Of a stretch of DNA of 64,000 nucleotides, positions 1 to 8,429 are shown one piece after another. The DNA is from an uncultured Alcaligenaceae bacterium. Lineage in GTDB: Bacteria; Pseudomonadota; Gammaproteobacteria; Burkholderiales; Burkholderiaceae_B. The notes below the pieces were generated by a model, which saw only the letters and a program-made list of their open reading frames with translations, was not told where the DNA came from and did no database searches. Each line of letters opens with the position of its first letter. Positions within the stretch are counted from its first letter, which is position 1. The DNA lies in assembly GCA_937896225.1 (NCBI GenBank), contig CALBMZ010000063.1, positions 1-64,000 on the forward strand, given 5' to 3'. A program made the position numbers and the translations under genes.

Positions 1-1145
1 CTACAAATTTTGACTTTAAAGCCGACGACTTACAGCTTCAAGCGTTTATCCGCCTGCATCATGAACCCGGGCTAAGTGCCCGACGGTGTGCACAACTCAT
101 GGCGGCTTTTGATCGACCGAGCGACATTTTTAATTCTAGCCTCACAAAATTGTGCACAATTTTACCCATAAAACTGGCAATGCAATTACTGGCACCGTTA
201 CAAACGCAGGTGCTTAACGATTTGCAAACAACTCTAAATTGGGGTGCTCAACCCAATTGCCATCTTTTAACTTGGGCTGACTCAAACTACCCCAGCCCTC
301 TCAAACACATGTACGACCCACCCATATTGCTATATGTGAAAGGCAACTTAAAGTGCTTAGGTATGCCAAGCATTGCCATCGTAGGCACTCGAGACGCGTC
401 GAGCTATGGTATTGGGGTGGCCACCCAACTCGCATACAACTTCGCGCAAGCGGGTTGGTGCGTCATCAGTGGTTTAGCCCGGGGCATTGATGCTGCCGCC
501 CACTATGGCGCATTGGCCACCACACAGAAACACTCTACATTAGCTGTTATGGGGCATGGTTTAGACACGGTGTACCCTCCACAACATCTCGAACTCGCGC
601 ACCACATCGTATCGCAACAAGGTGCATTACTGAGCGAGCTTAGCCCAGACAAACCACCGCGCCCACATCAATTTCCTCGGCGTAATCGCTTGGTGGCCGG
701 TTTAGTGCGTGGCGTTATTGTGGTTGAAGCAAATGAGCGAAGTGGTTCGTTAATTACAGCTCGGTTGGCAAATGAACTGGGGCGAGATATTTTCGCTGTA
801 CCAGGCCCAATTACGAGCCCCGCCTCTCAAGGTGTGCATGCACTCATTAAACAAGGGGCCTGCTTAATTGAAAACGCAGACGACGTGTTTAAAGAGTTAG
901 GTTACCCCACACCGCTTCGCCCTAACCTCCGCTTACCCGACCCGATGCCATACAAACTTGCGCCATTGCAGAGCCAAATACTTCAACTCATCGGTCACGC
1001 GCCCACAAACGTGACGCAGTTACTATCAAATCTAAACATCAGCTCTCAATCTCTTCATATTGAGCTCACGCACTTAGAACTGGCTGGGTTAATTGATCGA
1101 GAAGACCATGGGGTGGTATGTGCAACACGGGGCGTAAAATATTAA
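1..1145 (+). CDS. dprA: DNA processing protein DprA/Smf (5' end outside window)
   Basis: The frame stays open from nt 3 upstream of the listed ATG (TNFDFKADDLQLQAFIRLHHEPGLSARRCAQLMAAFDRPSDIF). Rossmann-type motif AIVGTRDASSYG, SGLARGIDAAAH, PRRNRLVAGLVRGVIVVEA are typical of DprA. Confidence 0.95.
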   Translation, partial: TNFDFKADDLQLQAFIRLHHEPGLSARRCAQLMAAFDRPSDIFNSSLTKLCTILPIKLAMQLLAPLQTQVLNDLQTTLNWGAQPNCHLLTWADSNYPSPLKHMYDPPILLYVKGNLKCLGMPSIAIVGTRDASSYGIGVATQLAYNFAQAGWCVISGLARGIDAAAHYGALATTQKHSTLAVMGHGLDTVYPPQHLELAHHIVSQQGALLSELSPDKPPRPHQFPRRNRLVAGLVRGVIVVEANERSGSLITARLANELGRDIFAVPGPITSPASQGVHALIKQGACLIENADDVFKELGYPTPLRPNLRLPDPMPYKLAPLQSQILQLIGHAPTNVTQLLSNLNISSQSLHIELTHLELAGLIDREDHGVVCATRGVKY

Positions 1146-1169
1146 TATTTATTGAAATATTTTTTAGCG

Positions 1170-1667
1170 ATGTTTGAGAAAATGACTGTGTTCACACGAG
1201 CCCTTGCTTTAACCATTAGCCTTTTTGGTTTGACTTATGCCCTACCAAGCATGGCACAAACCAGCCTTGACTCTTCAGGCAATGTCTGCCGCATTGTTTT
1301 AACCTTAAACGACGCGCCACGCTTTAAAGTACCTGAAATCATCATTCCTTCCCAATGCAGCACTTTTACGGTAGCACTTGACCATATTGGGCGCTTGCCA
1401 AAATCTGCAACGGGGCACAACTGGGTGCTGGTTGCCTCGCCAGACCTCAACGCCGTTACTCGTGAAGGCTCAAAGGCCGGTGTTGCCTCTGACTTCGTCA
1501 AACCAGGTGATACACGGGTACTGGCGCACACCCCCATTATCGGTCGCGGTGAACAAGCCGAAGTATCGTTTTCAACCTCTATTCTGGCACCCAATGTAAC
1601 TTACACTTACCTCAGCACAGTTGACGGCCAATCAGCCGTCATGCGAGGGATCATTAGGCGGTTTTAG
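1170..1667 (+). CDS. Azurin-like cupredoxin with signal peptide; type-1 copper ligands partly missing
   Basis: Signal peptide ending SMAQ. Azurin-like stretch LPKSATGHNWVLVASPDLNAV...AGVASDFVKPGDTRVLAHTPIIGRGE. The C-terminal loop reads YTYLSTVDGQSAVMRG where azurin has FFCTFPGHSALMKG. Start set to ATG 1170 (or 1182) rather than TTG 1152. Confidence 0.85.
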   Translation: MFEKMTVFTRALALTISLFGLTYALPSMAQTSLDSSGNVCRIVLTLNDAPRFKVPEIIIPSQCSTFTVALDHIGRLPKSATGHNWVLVASPDLNAVTREGSKAGVASDFVKPGDTRVLAHTPIIGRGEQAEVSFSTSILAPNVTYTYLSTVDGQSAVMRGIIRRF

Positions 1668-1760
1668 TCTAGTTTGCTATGTGCACAATTAATTTTTCAT
1701 GATTTCGCCAAATGTTTTCATATCGAACCAGGCGACGTGCAAGTGGCTAAATCGTTAAAC

Positions 1761-1792
1761 TTTTGAATTTTGAATTTTGAATTTTGAATTTT
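1761..1792. repeat. Heptanucleotide tandem repeat (TTTTGAA)x4.6
   Basis: ttttgaa ttttgaa ttttgaa ttttgaa tttt read directly. Confidence 0.97.
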
Positions 1793-1820
1793 GTTATGAC
1801 CTTAAGGCGGTAACATTGAA

Positions 1821-1867
1821 GTTTGAGGTTTGAGGTTTGAGGTTTGAGGTTTGAGGTTTGAGGTTTG
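1821..1867. repeat. Heptanucleotide tandem repeat (GTTTGAG)x6.7
   Basis: gtttgag repeated six times plus gtttg, read directly. Confidence 0.97.
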
Positions 1868-1947
1868 CACATGCTGGTATATCTTTTTAAATTTGCCTAT
1901 GCCTTCTTAATTCTGCGCGAATCATTTACGATTTTTTTATTGGAAAT

Positions 1948-2490
1948 ATGAGTATGAACATTTTGCACTTCACTACGCAATCACGAACAGCTAAGTTCAT
2001 GGCAATTGCCACGGCAATGGTTTTAAGCATGGGCATACTGACCCCTGTTTACGCACAATCAACGTCTGAACTCAGCGTTTCAGACGCGTGGCTACGCGCT
2101 TCTGCACCGATGCAAGTCAACGGTGCAGGGTATGCCGCGATTCAAAATAAAAGCGCAAAAGCTGATCGCTTACTAAGTGCTTCCGCTGATGTGGCCGAGC
2201 GGGTCGAAATGCACACCATTATTACTGAGAACGGTGTCGCGCAAATGCGTCAGGTTACGGGTATTAATATGCCTGCAGGGGGCACCGTTAATCTCGCGCC
2301 AGGCGGATTTCACATCATGTTTGTCAAGCTCAAGCAACCTTTTGTGCAAGGCAAAACCGTGCCTATCAAGTTTACCTTTGAGCAGGCTGGTGACGTCATG
2401 GTGAACTTTGAAGTCAAGCCTATTACATACAATCCCAACAGGGGTTCAACTGGCCATGCTGGTCATTCTATGCCAAACATGAAGCATTAA
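1948..2490 (+). CDS. Periplasmic copper chaperone PCu(A)C family
   Basis: Signal peptide; exact H-X10-M-X21-H-X-M motif (MHTIITENGVAQM...GGFHIMF). His/Met-rich C-terminus GHAGHSMPNMKH. Confidence 0.93.
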   Translation: MSMNILHFTTQSRTAKFMAIATAMVLSMGILTPVYAQSTSELSVSDAWLRASAPMQVNGAGYAAIQNKSAKADRLLSASADVAERVEMHTIITENGVAQMRQVTGINMPAGGTVNLAPGGFHIMFVKLKQPFVQGKTVPIKFTFEQAGDVMVNFEVKPITYNPNRGSTGHAGHSMPNMKH

Positions 2491-2491
2491 T

Positions 2492-3181
2492 TTACCGTGA
2501 CCCGAACAAGGCTGAACCGACTCTAATTTCAGTTGAGCCCTCTTCAATGGCGATTTCAAAATCGCCGCTCATACCCATAGATAAGCGGTCTAACGAAACA
2601 CCTTCTATGCCATGGGCTTGCATCTGGTCGCGCAACACCCGCAATTTAACAAAGCACGCGCGTACAGCCTGAGTGTCTTCTGACAAAATAGCCATGGTCA
2701 TTAAACCTTTCACACGTAAGGTAGGCAGTTCAACAAGTTCACGTAAAAAGCCTTCAAGCAATTCAGGCGCTAAGCCTGATTTCGACTCCTCAGGTGAGGT
2801 TTTAACCTGCACCAACACATCTAGTGTGCGACCGTTATCTAGCAGACGTTTATGAAGGGCAAGGGCCAGCTCTATGCGGTCTAGCGACTGCAGTTCCGTA
2901 GCGTACTTAGCAACCTCTTTTGCTTTGTTAGTTTGCACACTACCTATCACGACCCACTGTACGTCACAATCGCTTAATTCAGGGGCCTTTTGGGCAATTT
3001 CTTGAAGACGGTTTTCACCAAACCGATTTAACCCCAAGCCTACCGCTTCACGAATAACTGTTGCATCAAAGGTTTTACTGACGGGCAACAATGTGACGCT
3101 TTTGGCATCACGATTTGCACACTCGCAAGCTACTGCGATGCGTTGTTCGATTTGGTCAAGCCGTTCTTTTAACGTAGACAT
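2492..3181 (-). CDS. YggS/PROSC family PLP homeostasis protein
   Basis: LLPVSKTFDATVIREAVGLGLNRFGENRLQEI, VLVQVKTSPEESKSGL, LSMGMSGDFEIAIEEGSTEIRVGSALFG. Confidence 0.95.
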   Translation of the reverse strand: MSTLKERLDQIEQRIAVACECANRDAKSVTLLPVSKTFDATVIREAVGLGLNRFGENRLQEIAQKAPELSDCDVQWVVIGSVQTNKAKEVAKYATELQSLDRIELALALHKRLLDNGRTLDVLVQVKTSPEESKSGLAPELLEGFLRELVELPTLRVKGLMTMAILSEDTQAVRACFVKLRVLRDQMQAHGIEGVSLDRLSMGMSGDFEIAIEEGSTEIRVGSALFGSR

Positions 3182-4275
3182 AAGAACTCAGCCTGAGCAT
3201 CATTACCTTGAGGCAAGCTAGACACGTGCCCCACCACGCTGGCTTGCTCACAACCATACTGGGCAAAAATGCTCAGTACATGATCAACGGCGGAAGGCGA
3301 ACAAGACACCAACAATCCACCTGACGTTTGGGGGTCAGTGATAAGGGTCTTTAAGACTTCATCTATTTGAACCAAACCGCTAACTTGATGCCCATAAGCT
3401 TGCCAGTTTCGACCAGAGGCACCCGTTGCAATACCTTGTTTAATTAATTCGCTCACACCGGGCAAAATAGGCAGACTGTGGGCATTCAATTCAATGCTCA
3501 CGCCCGCCGCCTTAGCCAACTCTAACGCATGACCAGCTAAACCGAACCCCGTCACATCAGTCATAGCGTGAACATGGTCTAACTCAGCTAGGGCTGAACC
3601 CGCACGGTTTAACAGCGTTGCACTGTTGATCATGGCGGCATAACCTTCATCGCTGAGCATGCCCTTCTTAAGCGCAGCCGAATAAATGCCTACGCCAAGC
3701 GGTTTGCCTAAAATTAAAACGTCCCCTACTCGTGCATCTGAATTGCGACGAATACGATCAGGGTGTGCCAAGCCTAACGCCACCAAACCGTAAATAGGTT
3801 CAACAGAATCTATCGAGTGACCACCTGCAATGGGTATACCTGCTACCTCGCATACTGACTGACCGCCATGCAAGATATCGCGAATCACATCGTGCGGCAA
3901 CACGTTGATCGGCATGCCAACAATAGCTAAGGCCATGATGGGCGTGCCACCCATAGCGTAGACATCAGACAATGCATTAGTGGCTGCGATACGACCAAAA
4001 TCGAAAGGGTCGTCCACAATTGGCATAAAAAAATCAGTGGTAGCAATGAGAGCTTGTGCATCGTTTAAACGATACACCGCCGCATCATCTGCGGTTTCTA
4101 TGCCCACCATCAATTGCTTAAAAGGTTGAGCAGCAGGCAAGGTTGACAATAGCTCAGACAATATACCGGGCTCAATTTTGCAGCCACAACCTCCGCCATG
4201 TGACAGCGACGTCAGCGCTGGGCCTTGATGTGTACTTTTTTGCATCATATCAAACGATCTTTTAACGGAAAACAA
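3169..4275 (-). CDS. selD: Selenide, water dikinase (selenophosphate synthetase), Cys form
   Basis: GGGCGCKIEPG, DDAAVYRLNDAQALIATTDFFMPIVDDPFDFGRIAATNALSDVYAMGG. Confidence 0.95.
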   Translation of the reverse strand: MFSVKRSFDMMQKSTHQGPALTSLSHGGGCGCKIEPGILSELLSTLPAAQPFKQLMVGIETADDAAVYRLNDAQALIATTDFFMPIVDDPFDFGRIAATNALSDVYAMGGTPIMALAIVGMPINVLPHDVIRDILHGGQSVCEVAGIPIAGGHSIDSVEPIYGLVALGLAHPDRIRRNSDARVGDVLILGKPLGVGIYSAALKKGMLSDEGYAAMINSATLLNRAGSALAELDHVHAMTDVTGFGLAGHALELAKAAGVSIELNAHSLPILPGVSELIKQGIATGASGRNWQAYGHQVSGLVQIDEVLKTLITDPQTSGGLLVSCSPSAVDHVLSIFAQYGCEQASVVGHVSSLPQGNDAQAEFLCLR

Positions 4276-4313
4276 AGCTTATTGTGTCACACAACGTGAT
4301 GCACTTTGGCTGT

Positions 4314-5285
4314 CTATGCAAGGCCCTTGAACATAGACTTGATTGCCAATTTCTGCTGAGCCCAAAAGGTTTGGCCATAATCACGGGCCGCTTGCCCGGT
4401 CTGAGGGTCAGCAATTTGATCGTGAATACCCGTCGCAGCGTATTCAGAATTCCAACAAGCCGTTTTAAATAAAATGTCCCACACGGGGAATAACACGGCA
4501 AAATTGTACCCGCCGGCAGGCCCTGATGTTGAGGCTTTGTATTCAATAGAGTGATGATGGCGGTGAAACCTTGGGCTGACAATTAAGCGCTCACCCCATT
4601 TTCCAAAACTTATACGTAAGTTGGCATGAGACAAACTTTCAATTAACTGAGTCATGACAACAATCATGACGAATTGACCTGGAGATACCCCGATGAGGTA
4701 AGACACCAACACTAAAACGCTATCTCGCAACACATCATCGAGTAAATGATTACGGTTATCACTAAAAACCGTCATTTGACGTTGGCTGTGATGAACCGCG
4801 TGCAAAGACCAAAACCATGCATAACGATGCTGTGCTCGGTGATAAAAATAATCGACCAGGTCGAACACTAACAAGTAAATAATTAAACTAACCCAAGGTA
4901 TATCGCTCACCCCAGGCCATATTGCGTCAAGCTGAAAAGGCGTGAACCCTTTCATATTAAAAAAAGACATCGCCAAATCAACAAGAGGGGCGAGCGAAAA
5001 AAATAAAACCAATTTAAATATACCCATGCGATGAATGAAGGTATAGATCATGTCAATACGAATTTGCCTTTTGTCTGTGACGGACTCAACAGGCCGCCAT
5101 TTTTCTAATGAACTAAAAACAATGACTAATAAAAATATTTGAAGCGCACCAATCATGAACCACATCGTGGCATCAAAACCAGGCTCAACCAGCTCGCTCA
5201 TACCCAAGGCATAGAGCATGGGTTGCACCACCGACTCAAATAGCCATTGTTGCGTTTGATCAAAGTAATGCGTCAGGGCAGTCAT
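4314..5285 (-). CDS. Sterol desaturase / fatty acid hydroxylase family membrane protein
   Basis: Histidine boxes DYFYHRAQHRYAWFWSLHAVHHSQ and FHRHHHSIEY; several TM segments. Confidence 0.9.
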   Translation of the reverse strand: MTALTHYFDQTQQWLFESVVQPMLYALGMSELVEPGFDATMWFMIGALQIFLLVIVFSSLEKWRPVESVTDKRQIRIDMIYTFIHRMGIFKLVLFFSLAPLVDLAMSFFNMKGFTPFQLDAIWPGVSDIPWVSLIIYLLVFDLVDYFYHRAQHRYAWFWSLHAVHHSQRQMTVFSDNRNHLLDDVLRDSVLVLVSYLIGVSPGQFVMIVVMTQLIESLSHANLRISFGKWGERLIVSPRFHRHHHSIEYKASTSGPAGGYNFAVLFPVWDILFKTACWNSEYAATGIHDQIADPQTGQAARDYGQTFWAQQKLAIKSMFKGLA

Positions 5286-6250
5286 GATTTGAAGCTCAAT
5301 ATTTTTTGATATGTTGGGTGTTGATCGATTGTTTTAAAACAAAAACCACGCTCTTTTAAACCCACAATAAGGGGTTCTAATACAGCTGGTGCCCAGGGGT
5401 CTTGTCGTGACCAAATGCCCAGATGGGCCAGCAAGATATCACCTGATTTTATATTTTTTAAAGCTTGGTCTAATAATTTTTTATTCGGAAAACGATCGCT
5501 GGGCAGCTCATCGCCCAAAAAACCATGTGGGCTCCAACCGACGTGTGCATAACCGCACTGTTTGGCGGCCTCTAGCAATGCAGGTGACGTTTTACCACCA
5601 GCCGCTCTAAATATTGGGCTAATCTGCGCCCCCGTCATATGAGTAAATCTCTCAGCGACTTGATCAAGTGACTGACAGTATTGTGCCGCACTGATGACAT
5701 AAGACTGGCCTTTTTTGGAGCCAGCACTGGGTTTCACTTTAAATTTCTGCTGAGCCAAATCAGCCTGCCAGTAAACATGATCAAAAGTATGTGAGCCAAA
5801 CGCATGCCCTTCCTGGGCACGTTCACGCCACCAAGGTGCCCAGACGTCATCTAGGCTCGCGCCTCCCGTTCGTGTGGCTTCATTTGCCATAAAAAAAGTA
5901 GCACGCACTTGCTGACGTGCCAGCACCTCAGCGACCAACGGGGCAATACCCATGTGACCCGTATCGAATGTTAAATAAACGGCTTGTTTACAGTTGGCTT
6001 GAGGAATTTTGGAAACCTGGTGGCTCGGCAGGGCATCGGTCGACTTCGTACTTTCCGTGAGCGGTGCATCCGATGCAGCACGAGTTTTTAAATCAGCCGC
6101 TTGCACTGCCTCGCACGTCAAAAAGAGCGTGGCAACTATTAACGAAAACAGGCTAACCACACAGGCGCGCAAACGATTGCGTACTAAGACCCCACCACTT
6201 TGCAAAAAAGTAGCCTCCAGGGTGTGAGGTGGATTACTGACGCGTAGCAT
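5282..6250 (-). CDS. Polysaccharide deacetylase (NodB-like) family, exported
   Basis: Signal peptide; VYLTFDTGHMGIAPLVAEVLARQQVRATFF; HTFDHVYW motif. Overlaps the next gene by an ATGA. Confidence 0.85.
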   Translation of the reverse strand: MLRVSNPPHTLEATFLQSGGVLVRNRLRACVVSLFSLIVATLFLTCEAVQAADLKTRAASDAPLTESTKSTDALPSHQVSKIPQANCKQAVYLTFDTGHMGIAPLVAEVLARQQVRATFFMANEATRTGGASLDDVWAPWWRERAQEGHAFGSHTFDHVYWQADLAQQKFKVKPSAGSKKGQSYVISAAQYCQSLDQVAERFTHMTGAQISPIFRAAGGKTSPALLEAAKQCGYAHVGWSPHGFLGDELPSDRFPNKKLLDQALKNIKSGDILLAHLGIWSRQDPWAPAVLEPLIVGLKERGFCFKTIDQHPTYQKILSFKS

Positions 6251-7316
6251 GTTCTAAAGTCCAAACACCGTGAGGTGACTTACCAACGGGTATTTGTCGA
6301 ACGACTAAATGGGTAGTCAAGTCAATGAAGGTGAGCTTACCAGACCATCTTGATGTCACCATGAGTGTCTTGCCATCATCTGACATTTCCATGCAGTCAG
6401 GGCCACCGGGTGCAGGATATTTATCAACCACCTCAAGCGTATTTAAGTTGATTCGGCTAATACTATTATCTGCCCGATTACTCACAAACACGTGTTGACC
6501 ATCGCCTTGCGCACGAAAAGCATGCGCACCCAATCCCGTTTGAATGCGTTTAACTAGCACCCCTTTTATGCCCGACACATCAAAAACCTGCACTGCGTTT
6601 TCACCTGTTAATGCGACTAACAGCTTTGTATTGTCTGGGGTTAAAAAAACGTCAGCTGGTAATTTTCCAGTTGGTACTTCCCACAAGGGCTGTTGCGTCT
6701 CTAAATCAATAGCCAATAGCTCGTTACTGTCTTGCATGGTGGCATACAGTGTTTTGCTTTGATCATCGATCATCAAATGGCTAGGTGTTTTAGATGCTGG
6801 CAAACGTTTAACCAATTTAATAGGCTCTTGCGCCTCGGTGCCATGCCAAGTGTATATATCGACATGGTCTAAGCGATTCGCTGCGGTTACAAACCACTTC
6901 ATATTGGGTGAAAAGCGTAAGTGATAGGGGTCAACAATACTGTTTAAGGTACGTTGCACGTCACCCGTTTTTGGGTCAATAAACGTGATTGAGTTACCTG
7001 CAGCATTCGCCACCAGAACTGATTTTGAATCAGGCGTCATATAAAGGTGGTGTGGCTCTTTGCCAACAGGCAGACGCTTGATCTCAGCAAACGTTACCGG
7101 GTCAATAAGGCTCACACTCGCACTCAATGAGTTCAGCACTAAAATGGGTGGTTTTTTGATCGCTTCAGTTTTAATTTTAGGCAGAGGCTGTGGCCCACCA
7201 GCTTTGGGTACACCCGAGGCATATACGAACGGAACCATACACAAAAGCAACCCGTAACCTATGACATTCAGCCCATTTTTGAGCTGTTTAGACCATACAC
7301 TTTTCAAGATGAGCAT
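6234..7316 (-). CDS. YVTN-type beta-propeller repeat protein, exported
   Basis: Repeated blades such as LPVGKEPHHLYMTPDSKSVLVANAAGNSITFIDPKTG and QIPVGKSPHGVWTLE; N-terminal signal/TM segment. Confidence 0.85.
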   Translation of the reverse strand: MLILKSVWSKQLKNGLNVIGYGLLLCMVPFVYASGVPKAGGPQPLPKIKTEAIKKPPILVLNSLSASVSLIDPVTFAEIKRLPVGKEPHHLYMTPDSKSVLVANAAGNSITFIDPKTGDVQRTLNSIVDPYHLRFSPNMKWFVTAANRLDHVDIYTWHGTEAQEPIKLVKRLPASKTPSHLMIDDQSKTLYATMQDSNELLAIDLETQQPLWEVPTGKLPADVFLTPDNTKLLVALTGENAVQVFDVSGIKGVLVKRIQTGLGAHAFRAQGDGQHVFVSNRADNSISRINLNTLEVVDKYPAPGGPDCMEMSDDGKTLMVTSRWSGKLTFIDLTTHLVVRQIPVGKSPHGVWTLEHATRQ

Positions 7317-7395
7317 CCTAGGCGCACGGCCCAAAATTTGTTAACCCCAAACTACATACATTGTACGAGCGCTCTACACGTTTGAGCCACGCATC

Positions 7396-8334
7396 TTAAA
7401 CAATAATTGTAAACGGCCGATCGATGCGATACGGGTAACATTCAATTTCTGTTGGACGATCCGAAATGATGTCTGCCAACAACTGACTTGACCCACATGC
7501 CAAAGACGCTCCAAAAGCCCCATGCCCGATATTCACATAAACGTTTGGTTGGTGTGTTGGCCCAATATAGGGCAAACCGTCTGGTGTCGTTGACGCCACA
7601 CCTGTCCAAAACATGCCTTCATCAACTTGTTTGGAACTCAAGCCATGGTTGATTGCGATAGACCGAAGCTTTTCTCGAGCTTGTTCGTTGGCCCTTAATT
7701 TAGCGCTAGGCTGAGTTTCGAAAATTGAAAAGCACACTGTATTGTTTTGCCAATTTGCAATCAAGCCCCTTTCGGTATCAACCCAAGGGTACAAACAAGT
7801 GAATCGTTCACCACTCAAATGATGCGTTAACGTAAACGAGTACCCTTTGAGGCCTATTACAGGCAAAATAAGCCCCTGCTTTTTTAAAATATCTCGACTG
7901 TTCATACCTGCAGCCAAAACAAATGCATCAGCCTGACAAGATATTTGACCTTGATTACGGGGAATAACCGCTTTTAGCTGTGCACTCACGGTATGTCCGC
8001 CAAGGCTCTTTAAGCACTCTAACTCATAACCAAAACGAAACCGCACACCCATTTGTTTGGCTTTTTTTGTCATAGTTGCCGTGAAATCACGGCATAACAT
8101 AGGTAGAGGTTGCTCTAGACGATTCATGCAAATACGGCTGTATTGTGCCAATGAGTGAGTCATCGATGTTGGTTTCAACCCGACAGATGGCAGAGCGAAT
8201 AGGCTTGCCCCAAAGCTGGCTTCGGCTGCGACTTCAGTTTGTTGATCAAACACAGTTATGCGATAGCCTGACTGCGCAAGATAAAACGCAGTGGTGACAC
8301 CGATGACACCTGCGCCCAAAATACAAATATGCAT
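7396..8334 (-). CDS. DadA-like FAD-dependent D-amino acid dehydrogenase, internally shortened
   Basis: MHICILGAGVIGVTTAFYLAQSGYRITVFD and the C-terminal MFWTGVASTTPDGLPYIGPTH...VYVNIGHGAFGASLACGSSQLLADIIS align with DadA, but the central region is missing. Start set to ATG 8334. Confidence 0.8.
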   Translation of the reverse strand: MHICILGAGVIGVTTAFYLAQSGYRITVFDQQTEVAAEASFGASLFALPSVGLKPTSMTHSLAQYSRICMNRLEQPLPMLCRDFTATMTKKAKQMGVRFRFGYELECLKSLGGHTVSAQLKAVIPRNQGQISCQADAFVLAAGMNSRDILKKQGLILPVIGLKGYSFTLTHHLSGERFTCLYPWVDTERGLIANWQNNTVCFSIFETQPSAKLRANEQAREKLRSIAINHGLSSKQVDEGMFWTGVASTTPDGLPYIGPTHQPNVYVNIGHGAFGASLACGSSQLLADIISDRPTEIECYPYRIDRPFTIIV

Positions 8335-8360
8335 AAAGCCTAACAAAGCCGTAAAATAGC

Positions 8361-8380
8361 TAAGCATAACTTTATGCTTA
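8361..8380. promoter_or_regulatory. 20-bp perfect inverted repeat TAAGCATA-actt-TATGCTTA, candidate Lrp-family operator
   Basis: Read directly; lies between the divergent dadA-like and lrp-like genes. Confidence 0.55.
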
Positions 8381-8429
8381 TAGTTTTTTTAACTGAAATT
8401 AGCGACTTATATAGTCAATTAAAGTGAAA

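Noticed and set aside
3169-4275. Selenocysteine in SelD
   Set aside because: The active-site position reads Cys (GCGCKI) with no in-frame TGA.
4262-4582. 106-aa minus-strand ORF
   Set aside because: Overlaps the end of the desaturase-family gene in another frame and lacks any domain-like sequence.
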